A DNA stretch of 20,436 nt from a virus. The first letter of the stretch is position 1, and each line of letters begins with the position of its first letter. Under the pieces are notes generated by a model that did no database searches, was not told where the DNA came from, and saw only the letters and a list, made by a program, of their open reading frames with translations. Location: positions 1 to 20,436 of IMG/VR virus record IMGVR_UViG_3300046311_000109. The stretch is one strand, 5' to 3'. The position numbers and the translations under genes are program-made. Below, one piece after another: positions 1-6,403 of this stretch.

Positions 1-763
1 TACGTGAGCCATCCTTTAGGTACTCGTTGTATGCGTGAGCCCATGGCAGTGCAGGGAAAGCGTCTGGCACACCAAGCACTTGACCAGCTCGGCGGTTTAC
101 GTGAAAGTTGAACATGCGGAAGCCAACGTCAACTGGGTTACCCTGGATGGTTGGAGCGTAGCGACCGTTCTCAGGGGTGTAAGTGTCTACTGGGTACCAT
201 ACTTGCTTTACGGTTTCCTTGGCTGCACCCGATGAAAGCTCCTGCACCTTGTTAGTCCAGGTACGGCGGATGTAGCGGATTCGCTCTGCATCATCTGGGT
301 CAGTCACAATGGCAGAGATTTCGCCAAATGGGATACGCTGGAACTGCTTAGTCGAAACATTCGCAAGCAAGAAGAACTGGCCATCAGTGAAGTTAGCACG
401 CTCGTTGATGACCTGTGCCTCAGGAGAGAACAAAACTTCCTGGTTGCGTGGGTCCTGAATGTACTTCTGGATGCGTGGAGGCTGGTCCGAGAATGAAACG
501 CCACGTCCGAAGATGTATGAAGTACGTAGACCGCAACCGCGCTTTAGTAGTGGGTTACCTTCGGTCTGCTCGCGGATACGCTTAGCTGCATCCTGCAATT
601 CCTGAAGGGCGAAGCCATCTCCAGAGCCAGACGCGTTTGCCGTGTTCCAGCCAGCGTCATCAAAGGCGAGGATGGCCTGAGCCATCGAGCTATAGGATTC
701 GCGAAGAAACTCATTCTCCGAGATTTGTGCCTGCAATTCAGCTGAAAAGTCTGAAGAAGTCAT
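1..763 (-). CDS. Phage portal protein (N-terminal part, runs off the left edge)
   Basis: The frame reads leftwards from an ATG at 763 and stays open to the window edge, giving 254 residues of the N-terminal part. It begins MTSSDFSAELQAQISENEF. The residues around 70-85 (NPLLKRGCGLRTSYIFGRGV) and the stretch RIPFGEISAIVTDPDDAERI resemble the portal proteins of actinobacterial siphoviruses, and the gene lies directly downstream of the large terminase, where portal genes normally sit. Portals form the twelve-subunit ring at one capsid vertex that docks the terminase and lets DNA in and out. An AAGGAC ribosome binding site lies at 773-778, seven bases from the start. Portals of this kind are usually 450-500 residues, so roughly half is missing. 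The family is judged from sequence character and position, without a search. Confidence 0.85.
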   Translation of the reverse strand, partial: MTSSDFSAELQAQISENEFLRESYSSMAQAILAFDDAGWNTANASGSGDGFALQELQDAAKRIREQTEGNPLLKRGCGLRTSYIFGRGVSFSDQPPRIQKYIQDPRNQEVLFSPEAQVINERANFTDGQFFLLANVSTKQFQRIPFGEISAIVTDPDDAERIRYIRRTWTNKVQELSSGAAKETVKQVWYPVDTYTPENGRYAPTIQGNPVDVGFRMFNFHVNRRAGQVLGVPDAFPALPWAHAYNEYLKDGSR

Positions 764-778
764 ATGAAAAGTCCTTAA

Positions 779-796
779 AATAGGTATAAACCTATT
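779..796. repeat. Perfect 7-bp inverted repeat between the terminase and portal genes
   Basis: AATAGGT and ACCTATT are separated by ATAA in the 45-base gap between the large terminase and portal genes. The site lies just upstream of the portal ribosome binding site. Read on the minus strand, TATGATAGAAT beside it could serve as a -10 element, but I see no good -35. It could be an operator or a small hairpin affecting portal translation. There is no U tract, so it is not a classical terminator. Confidence 0.4.
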
Positions 797-808
797 CTAT
801 CATACGAT

Positions 809-2314
809 TTACCAAGTCCAGCCAGATAGGAACGGGTCGTAGTCATCGATGCGATTGGTATCGTAAGTGATTCTATCGCCCGGTCGGTGCTGTGCGTACG
901 GCGCATTTATGATGTGGTCTAGGTTTGCAGCGGCATACACAAGGGCATCGAGGCTGTCCGGGGACTTTACCCCTCGGTGTCGCATGTCATCCTTGGACTC
1001 AATCTGGATTGCACCCTTAGCGGAGAACTTATACTGAATCATCAGCAGTTCGTCCATGAGCACCTTGTCATCTGGGTCAATGTCAATGCGACCATCGAGC
1101 ATACCCTCTCGCAAAGTATCGTAACTGTGGGCACGAGCGTTTAACCAGCGAGTGTTATCAGGTGAGGCAGCCGAGCCAAGCATAGATATAATAGTATACC
1201 TATCTTCAGCTAGTGCTACCACCTGGTCTACAATCGGGCCACCAAGACCCGCAGCGTCAATGCGAACTTGAGTAGCGCCTTGCTCGATTGCCAGATTGTG
1301 GATTCGAGTTGCTGACTCAATCGAGGTAGCCTTTGTCCACGTTGCAATCTTACGGCAACGACCTCCACGATTGACGTAAACCACGCTATCGTCTTCACCA
1401 AAGCGAGCAAGGTCCACGCCCAGCCACGCATCAGTAGTGAAGTCTTCCGCGATGTCTGTGTCCACGGCACGGTCAATAGAACTCTGTGAGAAGAATGTAT
1501 TGTCTGCTTCATCTGGAAACTCCGCTAGAATCTTCGACTTATAGCGAGCGCTATCTACGCCCCATGAGATTTTCTGACGTTCAACCCAGGCAGGCTGGAT
1601 TAGTAGTGGCTTTAGCTCCTCGGGGATAGCCTCGCCAGTAAAGTTTGGCGTGTCAAACGCCGAGATTTTAATCTTATGCCACGTAGGGTCTTCGCGGAAT
1701 ATTTTATGGAACGGCGTTCCTCGCGAGTCGGGGTTGCCAATAGCAAGTACACGTGCACCCTCCGTATTAGTAACAGCTTCAGTAGCAGTGTAGAGGTCTT
1801 CAGGGATACCACCGGCTTCATCAAGGATGACCATGACGTAACGGCGGTGAATACCTTGGAAGGCAGAGACGATATCTTTATCAGCTGGTCTACGACCCCA
1901 GGCCATGACTGTGCCATCTTCTAATTTCCATTCTTGTGACTGTGTAATGTAACCCGGCAGGGTTACGCCGTGTTCTTTTGCCAAGCGGAAGTTGTCCTGG
2001 ATTTCCTTGAACAACACTCGGGCAATCTGGATGTAGGTTGGTGCCGAACAAATCACAGCTACATCGCGTGGGTCATGCACTGCTACCCACCATACCGCAA
2101 TGATACCAGCGAGCCCTGACTTACCAGCACCGTTACATGATACTACCGCGGTGTGCGAGTTCTCGACTACTGATACTGCAATCTCTTCTTGCTTTGACCA
2201 GAGAGTCTTACCCAGAACTTCTCTAGCCCAAAGCTTAATGTCAGTTAGATACTCGGCCTTCTTTGAGCGAGCGCGTATATCTGCGATTACGCTATCTAAT
2301 ACATTATCAATCAT
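809..2314 (-). CDS. terL: Terminase large subunit
   Basis: This is the packaging motor: an ATPase that drives DNA into the prohead and a nuclease that cuts the concatemer. The 501-residue product has a Walker A-like CNGAGKS at 60-66, a Walker B MVILDEA at 161-167, the GNPDSRGTPFH segment near 193-203, and an RNase H-like nuclease domain with GVDLARFGEDDS (Asp301), RIDAAGLG (Asp353) and SPDSLDAL near 451-458. Length fits the family. I start at the ATG at 2314, with GAAGAAG just upstream and an eight-base overlap with the preceding gene. A TTG at 2350 would add 12 residues. It is the fifth gene of the leftward packaging operon and is followed by the portal. Confidence 0.95.
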   Translation of the reverse strand: MIDNVLDSVIADIRARSKKAEYLTDIKLWAREVLGKTLWSKQEEIAVSVVENSHTAVVSCNGAGKSGLAGIIAVWWVAVHDPRDVAVICSAPTYIQIARVLFKEIQDNFRLAKEHGVTLPGYITQSQEWKLEDGTVMAWGRRPADKDIVSAFQGIHRRYVMVILDEAGGIPEDLYTATEAVTNTEGARVLAIGNPDSRGTPFHKIFREDPTWHKIKISAFDTPNFTGEAIPEELKPLLIQPAWVERQKISWGVDSARYKSKILAEFPDEADNTFFSQSSIDRAVDTDIAEDFTTDAWLGVDLARFGEDDSVVYVNRGGRCRKIATWTKATSIESATRIHNLAIEQGATQVRIDAAGLGGPIVDQVVALAEDRYTIISMLGSAASPDNTRWLNARAHSYDTLREGMLDGRIDIDPDDKVLMDELLMIQYKFSAKGAIQIESKDDMRHRGVKSPDSLDALVYAAANLDHIINAPYAQHRPGDRITYDTNRIDDYDPFLSGWTW

Positions 2315-2519
2315 CGTCTTCTTCAATGTCTGGGAACTGGCTGAAGCCAATTGGGTGGTAACTTGCTAATTCGGAACGTGCGGAATCTGTTACTACTAAG
2401 TCTACTCTATCAGGAATGACGCATTTATGGTTAATTCGCCAAGCATTTAGTTGCTTCATCTCGTCCGAACGCTCAGCCGAGAATGATGCACCACAGGAAC
2501 AGGACTCAGATACGCTCAC
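2307..2519 (-). CDS. Small Cys/His protein between the terminase subunit genes
   Basis: The 70-residue product starts at a GTG that overlaps the end of the upstream small-terminase-like gene by 14 bases and has GAGGAA just before it. Its end overlaps the large terminase start by eight bases, so translation is probably coupled across all three. C7 and C9 followed by H31 and C33 could bind one zinc ion, and the C-terminus is acidic (DIEEDDD). The function is not recognised. Its position suggests a packaging accessory role, but that is inference only. Confidence 0.7.
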   Translation of the reverse strand: MSVSESCSCGASFSAERSDEMKQLNAWRINHKCVIPDRVDLVVTDSARSELASYHPIGFSQFPDIEEDDD

Positions 2520-3045
2520 TTTCCTCTTCCATAATCTCGTACTTAGCTTTCACCAAGCCTTCAGCAACTAATTCTTCTAGCTCGCTTCGGGTGATATTAG
2601 GGTAGCGCTCCGCCAACTGGTCCTTAGCAAAAGCCAAAGCGGTGTCCATTGCACGAATCAGCACAGACTGCTGGTACTGGCTGAGCTTGATTACGTTCTC
2701 ATCCAGAGTCTGCTGCTGTGAGTCTAGTCGCTTACCGATTACCTCTAGGGACTTTAGCATCAATCTAGCCGAGTCTAGGTCACCTGCCTTTAGCGCCTGG
2801 TCTCGCAGACTGTCCTTTAGCTGGTGTAGCTCGTTCAATAGCAACTGACGCTGTTGGTGTTCGGTCCAGACATCCCTTGATTCAAGCAGCTTCTTTACAT
2901 GTTGCACAGCCTGGGCAGCAGGGATACCGGAGATTCGCTCCATCTCAAGTGGGCTTCGTCCATCAGCCGCTGCTTTTAGTAGGATATCATCTAGTACCGA
3001 TGAGCCCCTGAATGTAATTGCTGACACTATAGACCACGCTTCCAT
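2506..3045 (-). CDS. Probable terminase small subunit
   Basis: The 179-residue, mostly helical and charged product lies two genes upstream of the large terminase, where the DNA-recognition subunit normally sits. Residues about 30-55 (PLEMERISGIPAAQAVQHVK) look like a helix-turn-helix. They are followed by long amphipathic helices with coiled-coil character (LLLNELHQLKDSLRDQALKA), as expected of an oligomerising small terminase. The end is acidic (EIMEEESERI). The ATG at 3045 has little ribosome binding site. A GTG at 3027, which shares a base with the upstream TAG stop, would shorten it by six residues and matches the overlap style of this genome. The call rests on position and architecture. 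Confidence 0.65.
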   Translation of the reverse strand: MEAWSIVSAITFRGSSVLDDILLKAAADGRSPLEMERISGIPAAQAVQHVKKLLESRDVWTEHQQRQLLLNELHQLKDSLRDQALKAGDLDSARLMLKSLEVIGKRLDSQQQTLDENVIKLSQYQQSVLIRAMDTALAFAKDQLAERYPNITRSELEELVAEGLVKAKYEIMEEESERI

Positions 3046-3224
3046 GGCTTAGGCTTAGTCTCTGACTTGCTGTCAGCTAGCATGTGGTCGAGTTTTCGCT
3101 CTAGGTCAACGAGTCGGTCGTGAAGTTTATTCTGGCCCTTGATGAGCTCATTGATAACGTTGGTCACTTCGTCATCATCCTGGGCCTGTGGCTGTACTGG
3201 TTCATCAGCAAGTCCTCTTGACAT
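3027..3224 (-). CDS. Small coiled-coil protein of the packaging operon
   Basis: The 65-residue product begins at an ATG preceded by a strong AAGGAG. An acidic N-terminal part is followed by a clear heptad region near residues 22-52 (VINELIKGQNKLHDRLVDLE), and it ends in a basic tail (KPKPWKRGL). It overlaps the start of the small-terminase-like gene by 19 bases. The function is not recognised. A small oligomeric accessory of packaging or head assembly would fit. The helical heptads and good ribosome binding site make it a convincing gene. Confidence 0.7.
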   Translation of the reverse strand: MSRGLADEPVQPQAQDDDEVTNVINELIKGQNKLHDRLVDLERKLDHMLADSKSETKPKPWKRGL

Positions 3225-3256
3225 TTGGTCTCCTTCTGAAAGATTTAAAAATTACA

Positions 3257-3271
3257 GCGAAAAATTTTTGG
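3257..3271 (-). repeat. Copy 1 of a CCAAAAATTTTTCGC element upstream of a leftward gene
   Basis: Read on the minus strand this is CCAAAAATTTTTCGC. A near-identical copy (one T fewer) lies at 3550-3563. The near edges are 33 and 32 bases upstream of the start codons at 3224 and 3518. Equal placement before two consecutive leftward genes suggests a promoter component or operator. It contains an A-tract joined to a T-tract, which would bend DNA. Confidence 0.45.
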
Positions 3272-3284
3272 GGTGGGGCATTTG

Positions 3285-3518
3285 CTACATAGTGATTTCT
3301 TGGCGATAATTCTGAATCGCCTCATCAATTAGGTCCCACGCTTCGTAGTCAGTGCCCATCTCAAAGAAAATGATGTCGCAGTCATCGGTATCCTGGTCGC
3401 AGAAAGTTGCCCTCCATACCTCTACCTGGTCTAGGTCGTCTGGGTTTGATGGGTCAACTAGGTCCAGGGTCATGGTGAACTTGGAAGAGCCTAGCACTGA
3501 GATTATGATTTCTGACAT
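3285..3518 (-). CDS. Small acidic protein, first gene of the leftward operon
   Basis: The 77-residue, strongly acidic product (MSEIIISVLGSSKFTMTLDL, then several Asp-rich stretches) is not recognised. It resembles the small acidic hypothetical proteins common in actinophages. No Shine-Dalgarno sequence precedes the ATG at 3518. Instead a TAAGAT lies six bases upstream of the start codon, which would place the transcript start on or beside the A of ATG. Leaderless mRNAs made this way are common in Actinobacteria. It is the most upstream gene of the leftward block. Confidence 0.65.
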   Translation of the reverse strand: MSEIIISVLGSSKFTMTLDLVDPSNPDDLDQVEVWRATFCDQDTDDCDIIFFEMGTDYEAWDLIDEAIQNYRQEITM

Positions 3519-3524
3519 ATCACT

Positions 3525-3563
3525 ATCTTAGCATAGCGTTTGAATTGTGGCGAAAAATTTTGG
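3525..3563 (-). promoter_or_regulatory. Possible leftward promoter (leaderless) with copy 2 of the A/T-tract element
   Basis: On the minus strand, copy 2 of the element (CCAAAATTTTTCGC, 3563-3550) is followed about 19 bases later by TAAGAT (3530-3525), a fair TANNNT -10 box six bases from the ATG at 3518. No TTGACA -35 is present. The -10 placement and lack of a ribosome binding site support leaderless initiation. The assignment is tentative. Confidence 0.4.
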
Positions 3564-3639
3564 AAAGTGCGTGAAAATGGTTACGGGTGTGCCCGGCCTA
3601 GAATCCGCATACTGGCAGGGATAAAATGATTTCTTTGGG

Positions 3640-3668
3640 TTGCGACCCTGGTTCGGGTATGTCATACT
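3640..3668 (+). promoter_or_regulatory. Rightward promoter, first of the right arm
   Basis: TTGCGA (3640-3645), a 17-base spacer, then CATACT (3663-3668). The spacer is the same length as in the other sigma-70-like promoters of this window. It lies about 40 bases upstream of the first rightward gene at 3708. Both boxes deviate from consensus. Confidence 0.5.
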
Positions 3669-3707
3669 TTTATTAGTTGGGAAACGCCCGACAGATTGGA
3701 TAGCAAG

Positions 3708-3848
3708 ATGTCAGACCTAGACTTTATTTTTGAGATTCTAGACAACCGCAAGGCACTAGACTACTACCGCGAGGTTGCCGAAGTTAGCGAAGTTCTAGAT
3801 GGCGAACTATTGCCAGACGTGACTTTTGAAGAATACGGTGACAACTAA
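3708..3848 (+). CDS. Small acidic protein, first gene of the rightward block
   Basis: A 46-residue frame runs from ATG to TAA, and its stop overlaps the next ATG by one base (TAATG), the usual junction in this genome. The product begins MSDLDFIFEILDNRKALDYY and is acidic throughout. The ribosome binding site is weak (GGATAGCAAG). It lies directly downstream of the promoter at 3640-3668. The function is not recognised. Confidence 0.6.
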   Translation: MSDLDFIFEILDNRKALDYYREVAEVSEVLDGELLPDVTFEEYGDN

Positions 3849-4156
3849 TGAACAAGCCACTAGACGAGTCGGAATGGTTCGCGTGCGAAGCGTGCGACAT
3901 GCCACGAACTAACGAAGAACTGGCGAAGGGAGCCGAACCATACGGGGAGTCTTACTTTTGTTTCAACCGTTGCGACAGCGTGGGAGACCTAGACCGTTGC
4001 CACCGTTGCGAAGACGTGTATAAGTCCGAAGACCTAACTAACGGCGGGGAATACGACCCATCTAACAACTACTGCCACGACTGCCTAATCAGTGAAGCCG
4101 AAGACCGGAGAGAGTCAAGGCTAGCAAACTCAGATTACAGACACGCCACTAACTAA
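3848..4156 (+). CDS. Small protein with two zinc-ribbon-like modules
   Basis: The 102-residue product has four cysteine pairs: C13/C16 with C38/C42, and C51/C54 with C76/C79. This looks like two successive treble-clef or ribbon modules, each able to bind one zinc. The Cys-rich part is followed by a charged tail. The start shares a base with the preceding stop, so translation is probably coupled. It could bind nucleic acid or a host protein. The family is not recognised beyond the metal-binding pattern. Confidence 0.75.
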   Translation: MNKPLDESEWFACEACDMPRTNEELAKGAEPYGESYFCFNRCDSVGDLDRCHRCEDVYKSEDLTNGGEYDPSNNYCHDCLISEAEDRRESRLANSDYRHATN

Positions 4157-4221
4157 CCAAAAGACCTAGGCACGTCCCTAAACTGCCTACCTAATCACAA
4201 CAAACAAAGGAAACGGAAACC

Positions 4222-4452
4222 ATGAAGCAAGCAAACTACCGCGAGATTGAACAACTACTAGCCGACCGCGCACCATTCAAGGGCAACTCACTAAGTGCCT
4301 ACACCGACAACTTCGGTAACTATCAGGTGTATTCTTACACAACCCTAATCGCGAACACTAAGGCAGACGGCTCGACTTGGGTAGACCCTCGCAAGTATAG
4401 CGTTACAACTTCACGCGCACAGAATCTAATCAAGAAGGCATGGGCAATCTAA
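4222..4452 (+). CDS. Small phage protein, DUF8033-like
   Basis: The 76-residue product carries the pattern FKGNSLSAYTDNFGNYQVYS, then LIA and YSVTTSRAQNLIKKA. I associate this with a small conserved phage family (DUF8033-like) of unknown function. An AAAGGAAACGG site precedes the ATG, in a CA-rich leader that resembles those of other genes here. Its TAA overlaps the next ATG by one base. The family match is from memory of the motif and could be checked with a profile search. Confidence 0.75.
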   Translation: MKQANYREIEQLLADRAPFKGNSLSAYTDNFGNYQVYSYTTLIANTKADGSTWVDPRKYSVTTSRAQNLIKKAWAI

Positions 4453-4628
4453 TGAAGTCTCTACTAGGTAACACTCACGTAATGGGCTTGGTTATCGGCG
4501 TATTCCTAACCATAGATGCCCTTGCAAACCTACAGACAGACGGACACCGAGTAATCGCAGAACTCAGCATTGCATTAGTTGCCATGGTTCTGTCGTTCAC
4601 AGCCTACACAATCAAGCACCGAATCTAA
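4452..4628 (+). CDS. Small two-span membrane protein
   Basis: From the ATG at 4452, which shares a base with the preceding TAA, the product is 58 residues. Two hydrophobic segments are visible: roughly residues 9-24 (VMGLVIGVFLTIDALANL) and 35-51 (ELSIALVAMVLSFTAY), followed by a basic KHRI end, predicting a small inner-membrane hairpin. An upstream ATG at 4440 is in frame but lies inside the previous gene and lacks a better ribosome binding site. The role is unknown. Small early phage membrane proteins often affect host physiology or superinfection, but nothing here shows which. Confidence 0.7.
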   Translation: MKSLLGNTHVMGLVIGVFLTIDALANLQTDGHRVIAELSIALVAMVLSFTAYTIKHRI

Positions 4629-4637
4629 ACTATGCCC

Positions 4638-4666
4638 TTGCATCCCAGCCTAATCTCTGGTATGCT
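4638..4666 (+). promoter_or_regulatory. Promoter upstream of the GTG-start gene
   Basis: TTGCAT (4638-4643), a 17-base spacer, TATGCT (4661-4666). The predicted start near 4673 gives a leader of about 40 bases ending in the CA-rich motif ATCAACAACAAAGGAG before the GTG at 4713. The promoter position supports that GTG over the in-frame ATG at 4632. Confidence 0.6.
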
Positions 4667-4712
4667 TGGGGTTATGTTAGATAACCATCTATCAACAACA
4701 AAGGAGAACAAA

Positions 4713-5081
4713 GTGGATTACACCATCGAACGCAACGCAACCCTAACCAAGGACATGATTAGCGAAGTCATTGACACCGCAGGCTACTCTATCGCCTACT
4801 GGGCAACCAGCCTAATCAACGATGAAGCAAGCAACAGTTTCCTAATCAAGTTCGATGGTGACGACTTTGCCGAAGACTCACCGCTAACAACCGGCCGTGC
4901 CTTCGTTACTTATGCACAGGTAGCAAAGGCTATTGAACTGGTAGTGACTGGCAACGCTAGCATCGGAGACTGGCTAGTCTTGCAGGGCAACCAGTGGCTA
5001 AACGGAGAGCCGACACTAGACGGAGACCTCGCAGACGTTATTGTGCAGGTAGCAACATTCGGAGAACTAATCTACGGATAA
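4713..5081 (+). CDS. Hypothetical protein, 122 residues
   Basis: The start is a GTG at 4713, six bases after AGGAGA. The longer in-frame ATG at 4632 would include the promoter region and is rejected. The product begins MDYTIERNATLTKDMISEVI and is acidic, with mixed alpha/beta character and no Cys cluster. The segments GYSIAYWATSLINDE and FLIKFDGDDFAEDSPLTTGR, with a later DLADVIVQVATFGELIYG, look like a small folded domain. I recall similar actinophage proteins, all unassigned. No function is proposed. Confidence 0.75.
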   Translation: MDYTIERNATLTKDMISEVIDTAGYSIAYWATSLINDEASNSFLIKFDGDDFAEDSPLTTGRAFVTYAQVAKAIELVVTGNASIGDWLVLQGNQWLNGEPTLDGDLADVIVQVATFGELIYG

Positions 5082-5137
5082 ACTACGGGCTGGCATCCCT
5101 AACTGCCACCATTCCATTACTAACAAGGAGATAACTA

Positions 5138-5239
5138 ATGGCACGACCAGACTCAACCCGAACAATCCAAGCCAAAGCTTACACCATGCTACTACGCAAG
5201 GCACGCCAGACTAAGCAACTAACAGGCAGGGGCATCTAA
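5138..5239 (+). CDS. Very small basic protein
   Basis: The 33-residue frame starts six to seven bases after AAGGAG, and its TAA overlaps the next ATG by one base. The product is strongly basic (begins MARPDSTRTIQAKAY, with LLRKARQTKQL after it). The good ribosome binding site and the junction style support a real gene despite the size. A basic peptide of this kind could bind nucleic acid, but the function is unknown. Confidence 0.55.
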   Translation: MARPDSTRTIQAKAYTMLLRKARQTKQLTGRGI

Positions 5240-5376
5240 TGAAGTGCAACTTTTGCCAGTGGAGTAGCAAGTGGGTTAGCGACCTATCCTTTTGCCCGAC
5301 TTGCGGTTTATCAAACCATCTAGTAAACTATAACCCCATGCCAGTATTTACCTACGAACAACTAGGAATGAACTAA
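5239..5376 (+). CDS. Small zinc-ribbon protein
   Basis: The 45-residue product has C3-x2-C6 and C19-x2-C22 in the form CNFC and CPTCG, the typical zinc-ribbon knuckle pair spaced for one zinc. The remaining part is short and unstructured-looking. Both ends use the TAATG one-base overlap with neighbouring genes, so it is translated in a coupled series from 5138 to 5906. No partner or reaction can be inferred. Confidence 0.65.
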   Translation: MKCNFCQWSSKWVSDLSFCPTCGLSNHLVNYNPMPVFTYEQLGMN

Positions 5377-5906
5377 TGATTGACTCAGGAATGACACCAC
5401 TAGTAATAAACGAGACCACCAGAGTCCGTGCCTACTATGACGAAGACAGTTACAGTCTTGACTACGCAGTCGGTGATGAACTGGGAGTCTATACGCTGGA
5501 GATTAGTCGAGGCTATAGCGACATAGCGCAAGGTAACTACACTAAAGAACTGGGTTACTTACAGGAGAAACTAACACGCGACCAGTGGGAGTCTGGCATA
5601 GGTAAATACCTTGCGCTCGCAGGAATGAACTATAAGTTCGTGTCACTAAGGGGTTACTCGCAAGGTGACTGGGCCGAGGTTGTCATCTACACGCCGGACG
5701 ACTACGACCTAACCGCAAGTGCCGAAGCCTTAGACACTTGGTTCAAGGGTGACATATTTACCGTATGCCTGGAGAAACTTGAAACCTACACCAGTCCGTT
5801 TGGCGATAAGACTATTGAACGCTGGGAAATTGAGGACAGCATCGGTTGCATTACATTCGATGATGACTACACGCTGGAGTCCGTGGCAAAAGACTACTTC
5901 ATCTAG
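5376..5906 (+). CDS. Hypothetical protein, 176 residues
   Basis: The acidic, Tyr- and Asp-rich product begins MIDSGMTPLVINETTRVRAY. It has segments LGYLQEKLTRDQWESGIGKY and VSLRGYSQGDWAEVVIYTPD that recall a widespread unassigned family in actinobacterial phages. The start shares a base with the preceding TAA. It is the last gene before the long promoter region at 5907-6403. No catalytic motif was recognised. Confidence 0.75.
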   Translation: MIDSGMTPLVINETTRVRAYYDEDSYSLDYAVGDELGVYTLEISRGYSDIAQGNYTKELGYLQEKLTRDQWESGIGKYLALAGMNYKFVSLRGYSQGDWAEVVIYTPDDYDLTASAEALDTWFKGDIFTVCLEKLETYTSPFGDKTIERWEIEDSIGCITFDDDYTLESVAKDYFI

Positions 5907-5913
5907 CACCATA

Positions 5914-5955
5914 GCCAGGCCGGCAGACATTCGGGTTCGAGTCCCGAACTGGCAC
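5914..5955 (+). other. tRNA-like minihelix (acceptor end plus T-arm only)
   Basis: A perfect T-arm is present: stem TCGGG/CCCGA (5931-5935 and 5943-5947) around the loop TTCGAGT. It is flanked by GCCAG (5914-5918) and CTGGC (5949-5953), which pair as an acceptor-like stem. Only 12 bases (5919-5930) replace the D and anticodon arms. No matching 5' half sits at the distance a full tRNA would need. It could be a tRNA remnant, a phage attachment core copied from a tRNA 3' end, or a transcription-terminating or processing hairpin. It directly abuts the -35 at 5956. Confidence 0.5.
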
Positions 5956-5984
5956 TTGACAAGCGACATATTCTATGCTAAACT
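5956..5984 (+). promoter_or_regulatory. Array promoter 1
   Basis: TTGACA (5956-5961), 17-base spacer, TAAACT (5979-5984). A TATACT follows at 5984-5989 but with a spacer too long for normal use. It is the first of five rightward promoters in a gene-free stretch of about 500 bases (5907-6403), immediately after the tRNA-like hairpin. Confidence 0.65.
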
Positions 5985-6061
5985 ATACTTATAAATAAAC
6001 AGAGTTACACCAGAGTCAGCCCAAGCACTCAAGTCAAAAGGGAGAGAACCGACCCTACCCG

Positions 6062-6121
6062 GATTACGATTATAACGATTAGATAACATGGCTTGACATA
6101 TACCACCCAATCTGATAGACT
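6062..6121 (+). promoter_or_regulatory. Array promoter 2, within duplicated module copy A
   Basis: TTGACA (6093-6098), 17-base spacer, TAGACT (6116-6121). Upstream, 6062-6092 contains GATTAC, TTATAACGATT and TAAC in the same order and spacing as the region before promoter 3. The two blocks look like a tandem duplication carrying promoter plus operator. Confidence 0.65.
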
Positions 6122-6227
6122 TGGTTTGATACCCGATTACTTTTATAACGATTCGGTAACTTTGCTTGACAATCTCACAACTTTGTGATAGGAAACGCAT
6201 AGTTTGACCGTTATAAAACCGTTATAA
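6070..6227. repeat. Four copies of TTATAACG, two in each orientation
   Basis: TTATAACG occurs at 6070-6077 and 6143-6150. The reverse complement CGTTATAA occurs at 6209-6216 and 6220-6227. The first two lie about 16 bases upstream of the -35 boxes of promoters 2 and 3. The last two lie upstream of promoter 4. Their placement fits binding sites for a phage or host regulator of this array. Confidence 0.5.
6134..6194 (+). promoter_or_regulatory. Array promoter 3, within duplicated module copy B
   Basis: TTGACA (6166-6171), 17-base spacer, TAGGAA (6189-6194). The -35 and the upstream GATTAC/TTATAACGATT/TAAC block match copy A, while the -10 is poor. It may be a decaying copy or need an activator. 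Confidence 0.5.
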
Positions 6228-6244
6228 ATATATGCCATATTGAC

Positions 6245-6273
6245 TTGACAAGGGCATGTTATACCTGTATACT
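6245..6273 (+). promoter_or_regulatory. Array promoter 4
   Basis: TTGACA (6245-6250), 17-base spacer, TATACT (6268-6273). A near-consensus sigma-70-type promoter. About 60 bases downstream lies an A/T-rich stretch before promoter 5, with no good ribosome binding site or start codon between them. Confidence 0.7.
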
Positions 6274-6345
6274 TATAACATAACAACTAAACAGCACCGC
6301 AGATATATCAAGTCAAAAGATATTTCAAAAGTTTTCAAAATAGAC

Positions 6346-6374
6346 TTGACAGCGTGGATGATACGTGTTATACT
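6346..6374 (+). promoter_or_regulatory. Array promoter 5, driving the gene at 6404
   Basis: TTGACA (6346-6351), 17-base spacer, TATACT (6369-6374). The predicted start near 6381 begins the CA-rich leader ATCAACAAACAAGGGAG, which ends in the ribosome binding site of the gene at 6404. Confidence 0.75.
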
Positions 6375-6403
6375 TCATATATCAACAAACAAGGGAGATA
6401 GCA

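Noticed and set aside
1676-1924. Plus-strand open frame inside the large terminase gene
   Set aside because: It lies fully within a well-supported gene on the other strand and has no family features or ribosome binding site; a shadow frame.
3590-3680. Possible tRNA suggested by GGTTCGGGT in the divergent region
   Set aside because: No T-stem or acceptor stem can be paired; the sequence is better explained by the promoter at 3640-3668.
5973-6200. Minus-strand frame across the promoter array
   Set aside because: It only reads through the repeats in reverse; no ribosome binding site or protein-like composition.
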